DNA from: Doryteuthis pealeii
Lineage: Eukaryota > Mollusca > Cephalopoda > Myopsida > Loliginidae
Direction: 5' to 3'
DNA: 64,000 nucleotides
Assembly (NCBI GenBank): GCA_023376005.1
Contig: CM042157.1
Location: forward strand, 63,692,311 to 63,756,310
Positions 24,901 through 39,269 of this stretch are shown here, in pieces; within the stretch, counting starts at the first letter, position 1, and each line of letters opens with the position of its first letter. Below the pieces are notes generated by a model. It was not told the origin of the DNA. It was given only the letters and a program-made list of their open reading frames with translations, and did no database searches. A program made the position numbers and the translations under genes.

Positions 24901-27900
24901 TGTTAGGGTTATGAGATATTTGTGGTAACATTCCGCTTGACCCCTCGAAAAACACGCCAGTAGAAGCGCGAGACAATTTTAAGAGTTTAGTTCAGTTGCA
25001 GCTAGAAATTCAGAGTGAGTGGACTCGAAAGTCTGTCTCCCCAAGATGTTGCTCCTCAACACACAGTTGAATTCTGGGCTGTGGTTATTCAATAAAAGTT
25101 AAAAGAAAAACAACAATGCCTTGTTAATTTATTAAAACAAGAGATGACTAGCCCAACAAGAAGTAGAATAAACCCGAAGAAAGCAACCCACAGACTCATG
25201 AATTAGCAGCAGGAACCAGTAGACAGAAAAAAACAAGTAAGAACCCTCATCATCATCATCTCTACTCTCTCTCTCTCTCACCCATCATATATCTAGCAGG
25301 TTAAGTGGGTATATGTTGTAGAGGAGTTAACACCCCTACAGGATGGACTGGCTAATAGTCGACGTAGCAGTGATAGAAACGGAAAATTATATTCAGACAA
25401 AATCACTGCATTTGACTACACACATTTGACCCTCCTCATTCTTGTAAGTTTGTCTTTGTGAATTGTTCTACTTCTTGTTTTTATGTAATAAGTATCTGTT
25501 AGCGCTAAATACAAGTGCTGAATAAAATATATCTCAAGCACACTATTTCTCTGTTTATCTTTTACCACCTCAACAATACAACAATATATAACACATTATC
25601 ATCACTCAATTGCAATGATAAATACAACACAAGGAAATACAAGAGAGGAAACAAAACTTACATTAAAGTCGGATTTTCTTGATTCAGACAAGGTTTTGAT
25701 GAACTTGTCACGTTCATCTTTCATGTAAGACAACCTGTTTCTACATTCGAGGGCATATTCACGTTCTTTCTTCAAGGTTTCAATCTAAAGTAGATAAAGA
25801 AAAAAGACAGAAAAAAGTTTAAAATTAATGCAAGGTTGGATGAAGTGTGAAAAGAATATAGATATTCACTGGAAATAAGATGAATGTTTTGAGTATAAAG
25901 AACAACTGACAGGTTGATAGACCTAATATACTAGCTGAAAAGATTATTATCATTACTATTATACAATTGACATACAAAGAGAAGCAGTAAAAAATAATAC
26001 ATTTGATCTAAAGTTTTATTTATAGTTATAAAATATATATAAAATTAAATTTCTAGGAATATTTCAAGACATTTATCAAAATTGGTTATTTTTTTAAAAT
26101 TTATTTATTTATGTGTCATGTGACAGAAAAGCAGAAATCCAAGATAAACCAAAAAGTGCACATACCCTTTCTCTCTCTTGCTCCTCCCAGAATCTTTGCA
26201 TTTCGACTCTTTCCTCTTCAAACTGCAACTCTAATAAAGGAATTTCCTCCAGCCTTTTCGCTCTGGCCAAATAGTCCACCTAAGAGACAAAATGAAATTT
26301 TCAGTCAATTGTTTTCATGTGGCTGGAAACATTAAGAAAAAAAATTTTTTTTTTTTTTTTTAAATACCGGGACATTAAACAATAGCTGATACGGACAATA
26401 ATCCAACTCTGCAGATTGAAAAAGAAACAACAAAAAAACCCCCAAAAAACTACTATATGTAAATCATCATCATCATCCTCAGGTCACGCTAGCAGCACGG
26501 ATATATATGACAATCTATCCAACAGTCCCTATTGTTCATCACCCAGGGAGGTCTTCTGTGCAGCACCCAGAATCCACGCAGAGCTGATCAATGTAGATCT
26601 TTGCTGGACAATCCACACTGTTGTGCCTATGCATAGGGTTCCACAGGAGAATGTCATTTATGAGTTCATCCTTGCTTCTCCAGTAGTGTCCAATATGTTT
26701 GTTCTTCTCACTGGGATGATTTGTGTGATAGGGGGCAAGTGGCCATACAGCTGCTTTCTTGTGGGGTGTTGTTTCCACGATTTGTTTAAGACTGCAGCCA
26801 GCATTCTTGTGCAATTCTCAAGGCACTTTGTTAGGATCCAAGTGGTGCAGCCATACAGTAGTGCCGATACAACTGTGCTTGTAATGTGTAAATAATACCA
26901 TTATAATTTTATTTTTAGTAAGTGATAATAACAGTTGGGTGCCCCATACCCCATACTTCTGTCCTTGTGCCACATCTAAGCTAAGCTTAGTAAATAACTA
27001 TTTGGACTATTGTCTTCATCTTGATTGTTCAGCTGTTGTATTCTCACAGTTCTTAAGAATAATTCCAAATGTCAGAAATTCAGATATAAATTAAATCTGT
27101 CAAAGTTAAATATTAATTGTTACCTTTTTCTCCTGGGCTTTAAGTCTTTCCATCAATTCCTTCTTTTCTTTTTCTAACTGTTCCACTTGTCTGGCCATAA
27201 TTTCATCTACATCCAAATCTGCAAAGTCCTAAAAGATACAAAATAATAATAAGTATAATAATAATAATGATAATAATAAATGATAAAATAATAATAATGA
27301 TATATAATTTAATAATAATAATAATGATATATAATTTAATAAAATAATAATGATATACTAATTTAATAAAATAATAATAATATAATAATAATAATAATTT
27401 AATAAAATAATAATGATATAATAAAAATAATAATGATATAATAATTTAATAAAATAATAATATGATATAATAATTTAATAAAATAATAATAATGATATAT
27501 AAAATAATAATAATAATAATGATATACTAATAAAATAATAATGAAATAATATTTAATAAAATAATAAATGAATATAATAATTTAATAAAATATAATAATA
27601 TATAATAAATAATAATAATAATAATGATATACTAATTTAATAAAATAATAATAATGATATAATTTAATAAATAATAATAATTATACTAATTTAATAATAA
27701 TAATAATGATATACTAATTTAATAAAATAATAATAATGATATACTAATTTAATAAAATAATAATAATGATATACTAATTTAATGAAATAATAATAATGAT
27801 ATACTAATTTAATGAAATAATAATAATGATATACTAATTTAATGAAATAATAATAATGATATACTAATTTAATGAAATAATAATAATGATATACTAATTT

Positions 27901-30370
27901 AATGAAATAATAATTTAATAAAATATTAATGATGAAAGCTAATTTAATAAAATATTAATGATGAAAGCTAATTTAATAAAATATTAATGATGAAAGCTAA
28001 TTTAATAAAATATTAATGATGAAAGCTAATTTTGGTAAGGTAAAATACAGGAAGAAAAAAAATTTTTTTTTTCAAATCCTTTTTCAGTAGCAAAATTCTA
28101 GGTCTAATTGATAAATCATCTTTTTCATTCTCAAATATGAATATTTTTAATACCTCTTCATCAATATTTTGCAGGAATTTAGCACCCATTTCAGATTTGC
28201 GGAGTTGCTCAATTCTCTCTTTGGCATGTCGTCTTTGAATCTCTTTATGCTCTTCTTCCAATCTTTGCTTTTCTCTTTCTTTAGCTTCACGATCCAATCT
28301 AGCCATCTCAGCTTCATAAGCCTTGCGCTTTTGTTCTTCTTGCTGCTCCTGCTCTTCACGTTCCTAAAAAAAAAGAAAAATGTTTATAAAAATTTTAAAT
28401 TAAAAATATATAAATAAAAAATTTTTTAATCAAAAAATGGTAATTTATTTCTTTTTTTGTCTAAAACAAAAGTAACAAAGATGCCAACTAAATATATTTT
28501 GCGTTTTAATTTAAAACTTTTTAAAAATTGATTTTATACAAAACTATTTCTGTGATCTTTAAAAGATGCAAATCTTCACACAAATACTTTTCATGAATCC
28601 TTGTATCTATTCAAATGTTTGTACTATACTATGTAGCACAAATTTTGTGTCAGGATACAATGTGTCGTTTCTTAATTGCTTATGTTGTAGAAATATAGAA
28701 AATGGGTATTATTCTCTCCAAACTTTACTTTTATAAATTAAAAAAAAAAAAAAAAAATTACTTTTGTACCCTGGTGACTATGTGGAGAAGTAGGGATGTG
28801 ATACACAGAGACCAGCTTCATTTTGATGTATGTTGGTAATTATACCTGTCCTAAGCAAAATCGTATTACTTTTTGACTCACCCTCATATATATATTATAT
28901 ATATGTTGGCTGTCAACTCTTGCACAAGTAAGATCATTTTCTATTTCTTTTTTATTAATTATTTGCAAGCAGCCTGACAGTGTGTGAGCATGAAGATGAC
29001 ACCAGTCCACTGAGACTCCTGAATGATCTACTACATAGTAAACATACTTGAGTGCCAGTAGCACTTGACACTGTATCCTTGTTATCTCAGAAGACTCACT
29101 AGCTCAGCCTGAAGATACACTCTTCCACAAATTATATGTTGGAACTTCTCCACTTTGGATGTTCCTGGATTGAAAATCACCCTTTCTAAAAGCCCGCTTC
29201 ATTTTTTGTTGTTTAATTCGGTTGGACTCAAATTCTTCTTTTACATATATATATATATATATATATATTTGAATACGTACCCTTTGATCATTGAGATGTT
29301 CCAGCTGTTCTTTGCGGTCTTCAATGATCTGTCGGCGCTTGAGAATTTTCATGTGTTCCTTTTTGGCAGTCTGTCTATAAGTATTGATCATCTGCTGACG
29401 AAGATTTTCTTTGTCACTCTGAAAATAAAATAGATGCAATATAAAATTTACTGATCAATGGTAAATAAATTTCCGTTTTTTTAAAAAAGAAAATTCCATC
29501 CTTTTATTCTTAATTGAACAATTTCCCAGATTCATTTTTTTTTTTTTTTCACCCACTGTACATTTTTATGCAAATAGAAAAATGAAAATGCAATTAATGA
29601 ATTTTAATACAATCTGAATGAATAATTGATTTTAATGGCATGTCAACCCATCTGGGGTTAAACACAAAGGTTAGAAAATAATACATTGTATGTTTTATAT
29701 TTACATTTTTTGTACAGCTATGATATCAAGTATTCCTAATACAAATAATTTGCACATATTTGTGTGGTTTCAAGTACTATCTAATGCAAATAGACTCAAG
29801 AATGTAGTTTAGACCTTGATGTAGCCTACTGTGTTTGGTAGGCCACACCAAGGTCTAGACTACATTATTTACGGTATTGCATTGATTTTTTTATTCTATT
29901 ACAGTAGTTTTAAAAGTGTCAGTGGGTGTTTGAATGTTTTTTTTTCTATCATTGAATTTTAAATAAATATTTTTGAATGCTAGCATAGGCAAAAATTAAG
30001 GGCCATTCATTACTCAAGTATTTACTGTATGTAAAATTATAGAAAATAATTAAAATATTTCATAACATTAAGAGAAAATTCTTACCTCATTTTCTTTTAG
30101 GCTGAACTAAATTAACAGCCTTAGACAGGACCTGCGTCAGGATGGCTAGCTGATTGCGGATACGTTCACTAGGCATGCTCTGAATGTATGGACCTTCAGG
30201 AATATCTTCTTTTTGAGCAAGTATCAAATCTGTGCCAAAACTTAATGATTTTGGACAATGATTGATTCTAACCTGAAATAAGCAAAGATGACAGTTGTAA
30301 TAAAGGACAAGTAATTTATTTTTTTCAACTAAAAATGATTTAGAGAAATGTTAAAATCTAAAACACATTG

Positions 30371-30409
<39 letters not shown>

Positions 30410-31972
30410 TAATTCAAATTAAAAGTGATTTAGAAATATTAAAATGTAAACTATAATCTTTTTTAATTCAATAGTTAAGTGATTTAAAAAATGTTAACTC
30501 TTTGCCTACTAATTACCGCCACAGCTATACTAAATTTATACTAAATTTTTTTTTTATCTGTATGATGAGATATTTCAAAGTTCTTTATCTGTTCAGGACT
30601 CATTCTATTCAAATAATATCCTATTATTGTTGTAATAAGTGACACATATGAGAGCCGCTGCCAGCCACTTACAGTAGGATCACAGTGGTGGCAGAGCCGC
30701 TGTGAGTGTCTTAAAATAGGCAAAGAGTTTCAAATCTACACCAGATTTTTTTAAAAAATTCAACTTAAAATGTAAACCACAACTTTTTTTATTACAAGAG
30801 AATTACTTAAGAGCTATTGCAAATACTTCAATATGCAAAGAGTATAATATGCAAAGAGTATAATAATCTTGACTTAACTCCCACTTTTTTCTTTCCTTTT
30901 CATCTTTTTATAATGTTCAATTGAAACAGATTAGCATTATTGCTTCCACGCACTCACCACCTCTCTATCTTTTCCCTACTCTTTCATTTTATATTTTTTC
31001 TGTGTAGCATGTCCTTTTTTCTCAATAAAAATGGAATGGTCCATTATTTAGCTGAGATGACAACACTCATAAGACATAAGAATTCGGCAGATAAGCAACA
31101 CCAGAAAATCAGGATTTTCATTTTTTGCATTTTATCTTGGACAATTTGAACAGTCTTTTTTTTTTTAAACCAGAGGGGTGTTGCAAGATGATAATAGTCA
31201 TACATGTTAGGAACACAAGTATTAATATAAAGATTAAAACAAAAACTTACCTGTAGATCAAGCTGCTTTGAAGCAGATACGATAATTCTTTCCAAATGGA
31301 AAGGAGAAGCAAATGGCAACAATGCAGCAAGGCGGTTGAATTCTATTGATTGGTACACTTGTGACACCTAAAATGGCAGAGGGGGAAAAAAAAAGTACAT
31401 TTATTATTAGAATTTAATTTTTTAATATATATTACAAATACATGAAAAATACACCCTCCTGCTGAGAATTTTCTAAGTCCAGAGCATTCCTATAAGGATA
31501 TATAAAAAAAAATGTCTAAAAATGACCTTTGCATCTAAAGTTACCTGTTATTTCCCTTAAATCAAAGACTTCTAAATATGTTTAATATTACATTTAAACA
31601 AAGGCTATCGTTTGGGGTAGATTAGGAAAACAAATATGACTTCCGGACAGGTGGAATGAGGCGGTATAGGACATTAAGAGTTAAAAAGCTCAGACTGCCC
31701 TACTATTTATCCATAGCTGAAAGGAGAATAGTTGGATGCATACCTTTCCCATGAGTATTAACACTATGTGAAAGGCAACCAGCTTTGTCCAGGATTTGAA
31801 CTATTCACCATACTCACAATCATGACACCACAAGGACTTCCAAATGTGGTGTAGAATTGTGTAAAGATTGCTTTGCAAAAATATTAATTAAAAGTGAGTG
31901 ATTTATTGTTTTCATACTATTATACTATGACACACAATTGCTGATCAAATGATCAGGTTTCCTTCTTTTATT

Positions 31973-32023
<51 letters not shown>

Positions 32024-35000
32024 TAATTGGTAATTTGCTTGAAGCATTGTTAAGTATGTTATAATATATTAATAATTTGAAGGCAATTACAATGCGTATA
32101 AAAAATAAAAACAAAAAGATGTTATTTTTTTGTCTTATCGATTTCGAAGTATAAACTTATACTTATAGCACAGTAGCGCATTCACCTAGGAACCACAAGG
32201 TTCCAGGTTCGATACTGACCCTTGACAATTCAGCAAAGAGTAGAACACCTCAGATGCAAAAACATCCCTGGTTCTAATGCTAGTGAAAAGGGGATAGACT
32301 CCCTCGATGTTCAGCTGATACTAAAATTGGACCATTTTATAATGGCTATAAAGAGATTACTTAAATTTATACACCCTCAATTCCTATATATAAACATGTG
32401 CAATTTACTGATCAATATACATGTACATACCTGTTTTAAAACCCTTGTGATTATAATATCCTGCAAAGCAGGGACATACTGTTTCAAATCATTTTGGTTG
32501 TTGATATATTCAATAGGAGGACTTATTCTTTGTGACAGTTTTAATGGATGGAATTCAACTTCCATCCATCGGTAAAGGTTTTGTAGATCTGGAAAGACAT
32601 ACTGAATCACACTGTATTTCACCTGCAAAATAAAAAGAAACAGAACAAGTGAGAACGTTTTTAGAGAGAAAAGGGGGAAAAAAATGAATAAAATAATCTA
32701 GATTATTGCTAAGGTTCAACAAGAATATAATTGGATGCATTAAAAGGATTAAGATTATCTTATAAAGGATAATCTCAACTGAGAAGAATTACTCATTATT
32801 ATTATTAGATAAACCTTAAATAGAATTTTAAAAACAAATAGAATCACTATTTTGTAAGGGTTCAATATTACTCTAGAGACCAAAAACATTCCGGTATTTT
32901 TTATATAAAATACTTTTATGATTGACTTATTGTAATGGCATGTCAACCTATTTAGGGTTATTTTATACCTAGGGGTTAAGGAATTGCATACATTGTATGT
33001 TTATATTTACATTTTTTGCCTAATTGTTTAATTTTTTTTCTTCTTAATAACAATTAAGTTCATTTCAAATAATGTGTAAGCACAATTAAGAACACATTTT
33101 ATGATATTTTTGTGTTAAAACATTCAGTTGTATTGATTCGAACAAATTCGTATATTTTCAGTGTAGATTTACGGTGAAATGAAAATGGCCGACTAAAACA
33201 TAAGGCTTCCTCAAAGTGAAACAAACAAGCGGAAGTTACTCTCATTTATGTAACTAATGTTCAGATTACCGAAAATTCCTCAGTTAAAAAAATATCAATA
33301 AAAAAATTAAATTAAAAAAAAAAATTTATATACCAAATCTTTGATGAGTTGTGCTCTTGTTGGTGGATTATTCAACATAAGAAGAGTAGCGAGACGTCTC
33401 TGTTTCTCAATGGTACTATCATCCATATCCAGCATCTGACCAATTGCATTTCTTGCAGCAGGAATAGGAATAGCAAGAGTAGCACACAACACTCGAGAAG
33501 CCATCCTAAAAAAAAAATCAATAAAAATGTGTTTTTTAAAAATCTATTTTGCATTTACTCAAATACAAAAATATTCCATGCACACAAAACTTCTTTACAA
33601 AATTCTTTTGAAATAAATTTCATCTATTAATAATGGAGATTCGCTTCTGGTTTTTGTCTGTAACAAAAACTACGTCACACTACCTAGAATCGTAATAACA
33701 GAATAAAACACTCAAAATTTGAGCATGCAATGTTAGACAGTCCTCATTGGTTTTTTAAACAAGTTTTAATAAATACATACCTGGTATTATCTATCTATAT
33801 ATAGTTCGTTTTATTTTAATATATATTTAAAGTTTTCAGAACTAAGTTTCCATTTCAATTTTTTTATTTTTTACTCCTTTAATAAATTTTTATTTTTTAC
33901 TCCTTTAATAAATTTAATGATTTTACTTTACTTATGATACAAACTCTCTGATATTAAATTTTCAACTCCCATCCCCTCATGGGGGCGTTTTTTATTTGCT
34001 AGTTTCTATAAAAGAAAATCCAAAAATCAGTTTAGGAGTGATGATGATTTGTTTGTTCAAGCAAATATGATATTTGAAGCCTTGGTATGGCCAAAATTTC
34101 ATGATTTTTTTAACTCCTGCCACTTCAAAACTTTGAAAAATAATGAGAGAAACTTAACGTAATTTTTGCTATATTATGAACAGGAAGATTTTTAAAAAAC
34201 AAAAACACGTAAAAAACAATCTTTTAAAAGAAAAAATTCTATAAATTAAAATCTGTATGACAAAATGGAGAATTTTAGCCATTTTTTTTAACTCTTGAAG
34301 ATGTGCTTTTTTTTAACTCTTAACGTCCTATACCGCCTCATTCTCCCCAGCCAGAAGTCACATTAATTTTCTAAATCTTCCCCAAATGATAGCCTTTGTT
34401 TAAATGTAATATTAAACATATTTAGAAGTCTTTGATTTAAGGTAAATAACAGGTAACTTTCAATGAAAAGGCCATTTTTTGATAAATCCTTATAGGAATG
34501 GGGCTCTGGACTTAGAAAATTCTCAACTGGATGTTAAGAGTTAACATGATTTATTTCATTCTCATAATTATGAAAATTCATAGAAATTTTTTTTTTTTTT
34601 TAAAGTTTAGGCTTTGTTCTTAAAGTGTAAAAATTTAAATAAATAACAATTTACAATTTTAAATCTAATAAATTAATAGTTTCATTGCCACCAAATGGGG
34701 CAAGTTAACTAGTAATTTTGTTGCCATAATTCTAGTGATGTTTTGTCATAGATAAAATGTCCAAATGAGCCAAATTTTACTATAAAAAGAGAATTTTTTT
34801 TTGATTTATGTTTAATAGAACCCCTTCTCTCATGATAATAGAAGTTCCAATACTCAATTTATGTTCCAATATTTTTCATTGGGTTAGGGTGTTTAATAAT
34901 GCTGAAATTTTGTGAATAGACATAATAGCTTATTAACTTATGGTTTGAATTTCATATAAATCAAAGTAAAAAAGTTTTTAAAAATGTCAGCAGGGTTTTG

Positions 35001-35871
35001 TGCCTCCTAGGAACCCCCTTTGATTAAAATGAAATATACTTATCCAAGTACCCAGGATATATAAGGTTATGGGGGCCTATCCCCAAAACCATATAGAGAT
35101 AGATATATATAGAGATAGCAATGGGAAACAAATTATATTCTTCATAAGTTGTGCAAATAATCAAATTCCTTTACCTTTGTAACTCTTCTTGGGATAAATT
35201 CTTCTTTTGTTCTCTCGACAAATGAAATAGCCGATGGAGGGTACAGGCATGAAACAAATGATTCCCTGACTTCCAAAAGACTAGACCCAATTTCTGATAG
35301 TAATTGGCCATCAGTGCAGGCTTTGGGGGCTTTTTTGATAAACTGATCAGGCCATAGATATCCTCAACTGCCTTGAAAGCCTCCTGCCACAATTCCATAG
35401 TGATAGCACTGTCTAGTTGAGACAAACGTGTCTCTAAATGCATTGCTTGGGAATCTGGATTATTCAAGTTGATTGCAGTTTGTTGGTGTTGTTGTTTGTT
35501 AATTTGTATTAAATGTGTCCTCAACTGAAATATAAAATTTAAAAAAATAAGGCTTATTTTATTAGTCAATATAAAGTTAATTACTTTAAAAACATAAAAT
35601 AGGATGGTTTTTTTAATAGATAAAAATAAGTGATCTTAAAGAAGTTTATCAAATTATTTTTAGCTTTTAATTTTTTTTCTTAAAAAGTTAAGGTAGTAAA
35701 ATATTCAACCCATCTTTCCACAAGGTGAAAATAATGAATAAACAAATTTGTAGGCTATTCAAATGCATTTATAATTTTTTTCTTTCTATTGTTATAAAAG
35801 GAGATATTTAGATCAAAACTTTCATTGATAATCTTGATATAATTGTTCTTTCAATTTTATTCATTGCATCA

Positions 35872-35931
<60 letters not shown>

Positions 35932-37458
35932 GTTGAAAAAAGAAATAAATTAAAAAATATATATATAATGAATAAATGAAGGAAAAAACTTTAAATCAAT
36001 CCTACCAAATTAGGATATAAATTTACTTAAAATGGAATATATTCACGCTCCTACTACCAAATATTTGTAATATGAAATCAAAACAAGACTATACTTACAT
36101 TGTCACATAGTTTCCTAAATTCTGTCTTTCTGTTGTATTTAATGCAGAACTGGAATGCTAGCAAATAAATAAATAAATAAAATAAATAAATAAACATACA
36201 GCAACAATATTCAAATGAATTCTGCTTCAGGTTAACCCTCATCCTACCATGAAAATTTATGATTTTTGACAATCATGATACATGCACTTTTGAGTGTAAC
36301 ATTTCAAGTTCTGGGCATGATCAATATGAATATTTTAAAAAAAGAAAAGACAAATTACACTTTTTTCCAAAAAACCTAAACCAGCAGCAATTGGTCAAAA
36401 GTTAAAATTAGTAGGATAAAAATTAAATTTACAAAAATGACCACAGTAAAATTCAACTATTTGCCTACATCACAATAAAAGTATCTTTATAGAAAATAAA
36501 GACTGGATTCTTTGAATGTAAGTAGTTTTATATTTTATATATAGTTTATATATATATTTTATATATTTTATATATATTTTACATATAGTTTTATATATAT
36601 ATTTTATATTAGTTTTATATATATATATTTTATATAGTTTTATATATATATTTTGCATATATAGTTTTATATTCAAACGTATAGATTTATAGTCATTTTG
36701 TAAGTTTGATACATAAGATTGACAATCTATCTTTATTTTTTTTAATTATTCCATAAAAAAAATGAAGGAATGACTCACCTTGTTGTGCAATGTTGTGGTA
36801 AAGTCTTTCTACTCTGGTATTATTTCGGAGTAAATCTAGACATTGTCTGTAGGATTCCCACAGAAATTTAACCCATGGTGTGAGGATTGCACGATCCGTT
36901 CTATCTTGGGTGTCTTCACCACTTACAGCTTTCATCAGCAAGCTGAAAATATTTTTTTAAAAGAATATCAAGATTAGAAAAGTCAAAAATAAAATATAAG
37001 ATAAGGTACAGCATAATTTGTTCAAATCAAAAATAATTTAAATGTAATTTGTTCTAATATATATATATATATATATAATAAAAATATTTGAAAAAAAAAA
37101 AAATTTTTTTAAGAGTAGTCATCGGGGTGGCCTGAAGTCGGTATCAGCCAATCAGCAAGGGAGTCTATCCCCTTTTCACTAGCGCTAGACCAAGGAGATT
37201 GTTTTTTGCCTCTGGGGTGGAGCGCCACACCTACCATCAGCTCCTTACTTTACCGCACAGATCTCTGTGCTACTCATACACTGAAGGGCCGGGATCGAAC
37301 TAGGAACCTGGTGGTTTCTAGCCGAATGCTCTACCGACTGAGCTAACCCGGCCCTAAACATAAATATAAATAAATGAAACAATCAAAAGGAACAACCATA
37401 TTCATTTACATGTTTTTTTTCTTCTTCTATCTCTTAAGTACAATATGCACCACCAACA

Positions 37459-37502
<44 letters not shown>

Positions 37503-37871
37503 CCATCATGGCTTTGCTTCGTGAACAAAGATTAATAGGATGGTCCACATTGACTGCAGGCCTGTTTGTGACTGATATGGCCAATACAGGACAGACAGGC
37601 ATAGTTGCAGCGACTGCAGCTGAAGGTCTGGTCAGGGTTTGATGACAAACCTTACCTTCCACCTGCTGCTTTCAACCCTTTCCAATCACTACAAGGGATT
37701 GGAATGGTTGGTTGATGCAGGCATGAGCATGTGCAGTGGAGATATTAGGTGAAGTTCAGTGTACGCTGAACCGACCCCACTCTTTACACACAGAATTCAA
37801 GAACTAGAAAGTTGGGATGTTGACAGCAAGGTCATCGGGTCACAGATTTTACATCAGTTTGTATGTGTGTG

Positions 37872-37917
<46 letters not shown>

Positions 37918-39217
37918 GTAGTCAAACGATGTGTTTGAAATAGCAAAGGCCGACAATTTGTGGGAGATTATGTGCTTAATTAAAGTCATACCTAATTTTG
38001 TTAATTATAATTAGATGAATTAGGCGTGCATATCGGTTTAAATGTAAAGCATAAACAAATAGAGAAAAAGTCGATCTCTGTATGTACATTTCAGCCTATT
38101 AGGCCTCATCAGCAGAGCTATAGACATATGTGCGTATAGGGTGCGAATCACACACAAAACGGCTTCCTGTCTATAACTCTGCTGAGGAGGCATAATAGGC
38201 AGAAATGTACAGATTGACTTTTTCTCGATTTGTTTACGCCTTACGTTTGAACAGATATATTCGACTAATTCATTAATTATCAACTAATTAATTTTCAAAT
38301 TAGGTATGACTTCAATTAAGCACATATTCTCATGTTGAAAAGATGATTGGAAGAAAAATATATTTTTGGCATGGATGAAATTTATTATGGATGTTTTGAT
38401 CAAAATTTGCTTACACACACACACTGTATTTTATTTAAAATTATTTTAACTATAAAATAAAACAATAGAAAACAAAATATCAGGCATGTAAACAGGACAG
38501 TGTCTTGATTTCAAAATCAAAACACTACGTCCTGAAGATCTAAGAAATCTAAATTCTTTTCACAACAGTGTTTGGTCTTTCATCCTAGACAAAAATCAAA
38601 TATATACACAATTAGATTACATCAAAAATATTCACCTTTCAGGAGTATCAGGATTGTCTAAATCATCAACATCGACAACAGCTTGATGAGACTGTTCCCG
38701 AGCCTCCTCTGTGGTCTTCTCAGCCAATTTCAGGTAATTCTCCACAACATCCACAAGAGAGTTGATATTCACCTATAACAACATTAAAATACATTTTTCA
38801 TATATATGCATAAAAAATACAGAAATATATTCATATTATAAGAAAAAAAAAGGGCAGATTTAATCTACTGTAAATGAACACAAAGTAAGCAGAATCAAGT
38901 TGGTTACAATTAAAAAATTATAACTATTTCAGTTGCTTCAATTAAAAAATTAACTTTGTTTTTAGTCAGACATGACATTTTCAGTCCAAGTCCAAAAATA
39001 TTCAGATATAATATATAATATATAAAATATACTAGAATAAGATGAGTTTTTTTTAAACACTGAAGTTGTTTATGAACTTCATTAAAATCATAGTTTATTT
39101 GTTAAAGAGGAACTTGTGAAATACACAGTATAAATTAAATTGTATGAGACAGAAAAAAAAATCCTAATCAGATCATTAAGGAAAGATTCTTCCAAACTTT
39201 GACAGACAGAAAAAAAA

Positions 39218-39269
<52 letters not shown>

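Noticed and set aside
27232..28030. CRISPR-like array
   Set aside because: Units are contiguous AT minisatellite repeats without unique spacers, in an animal intron.
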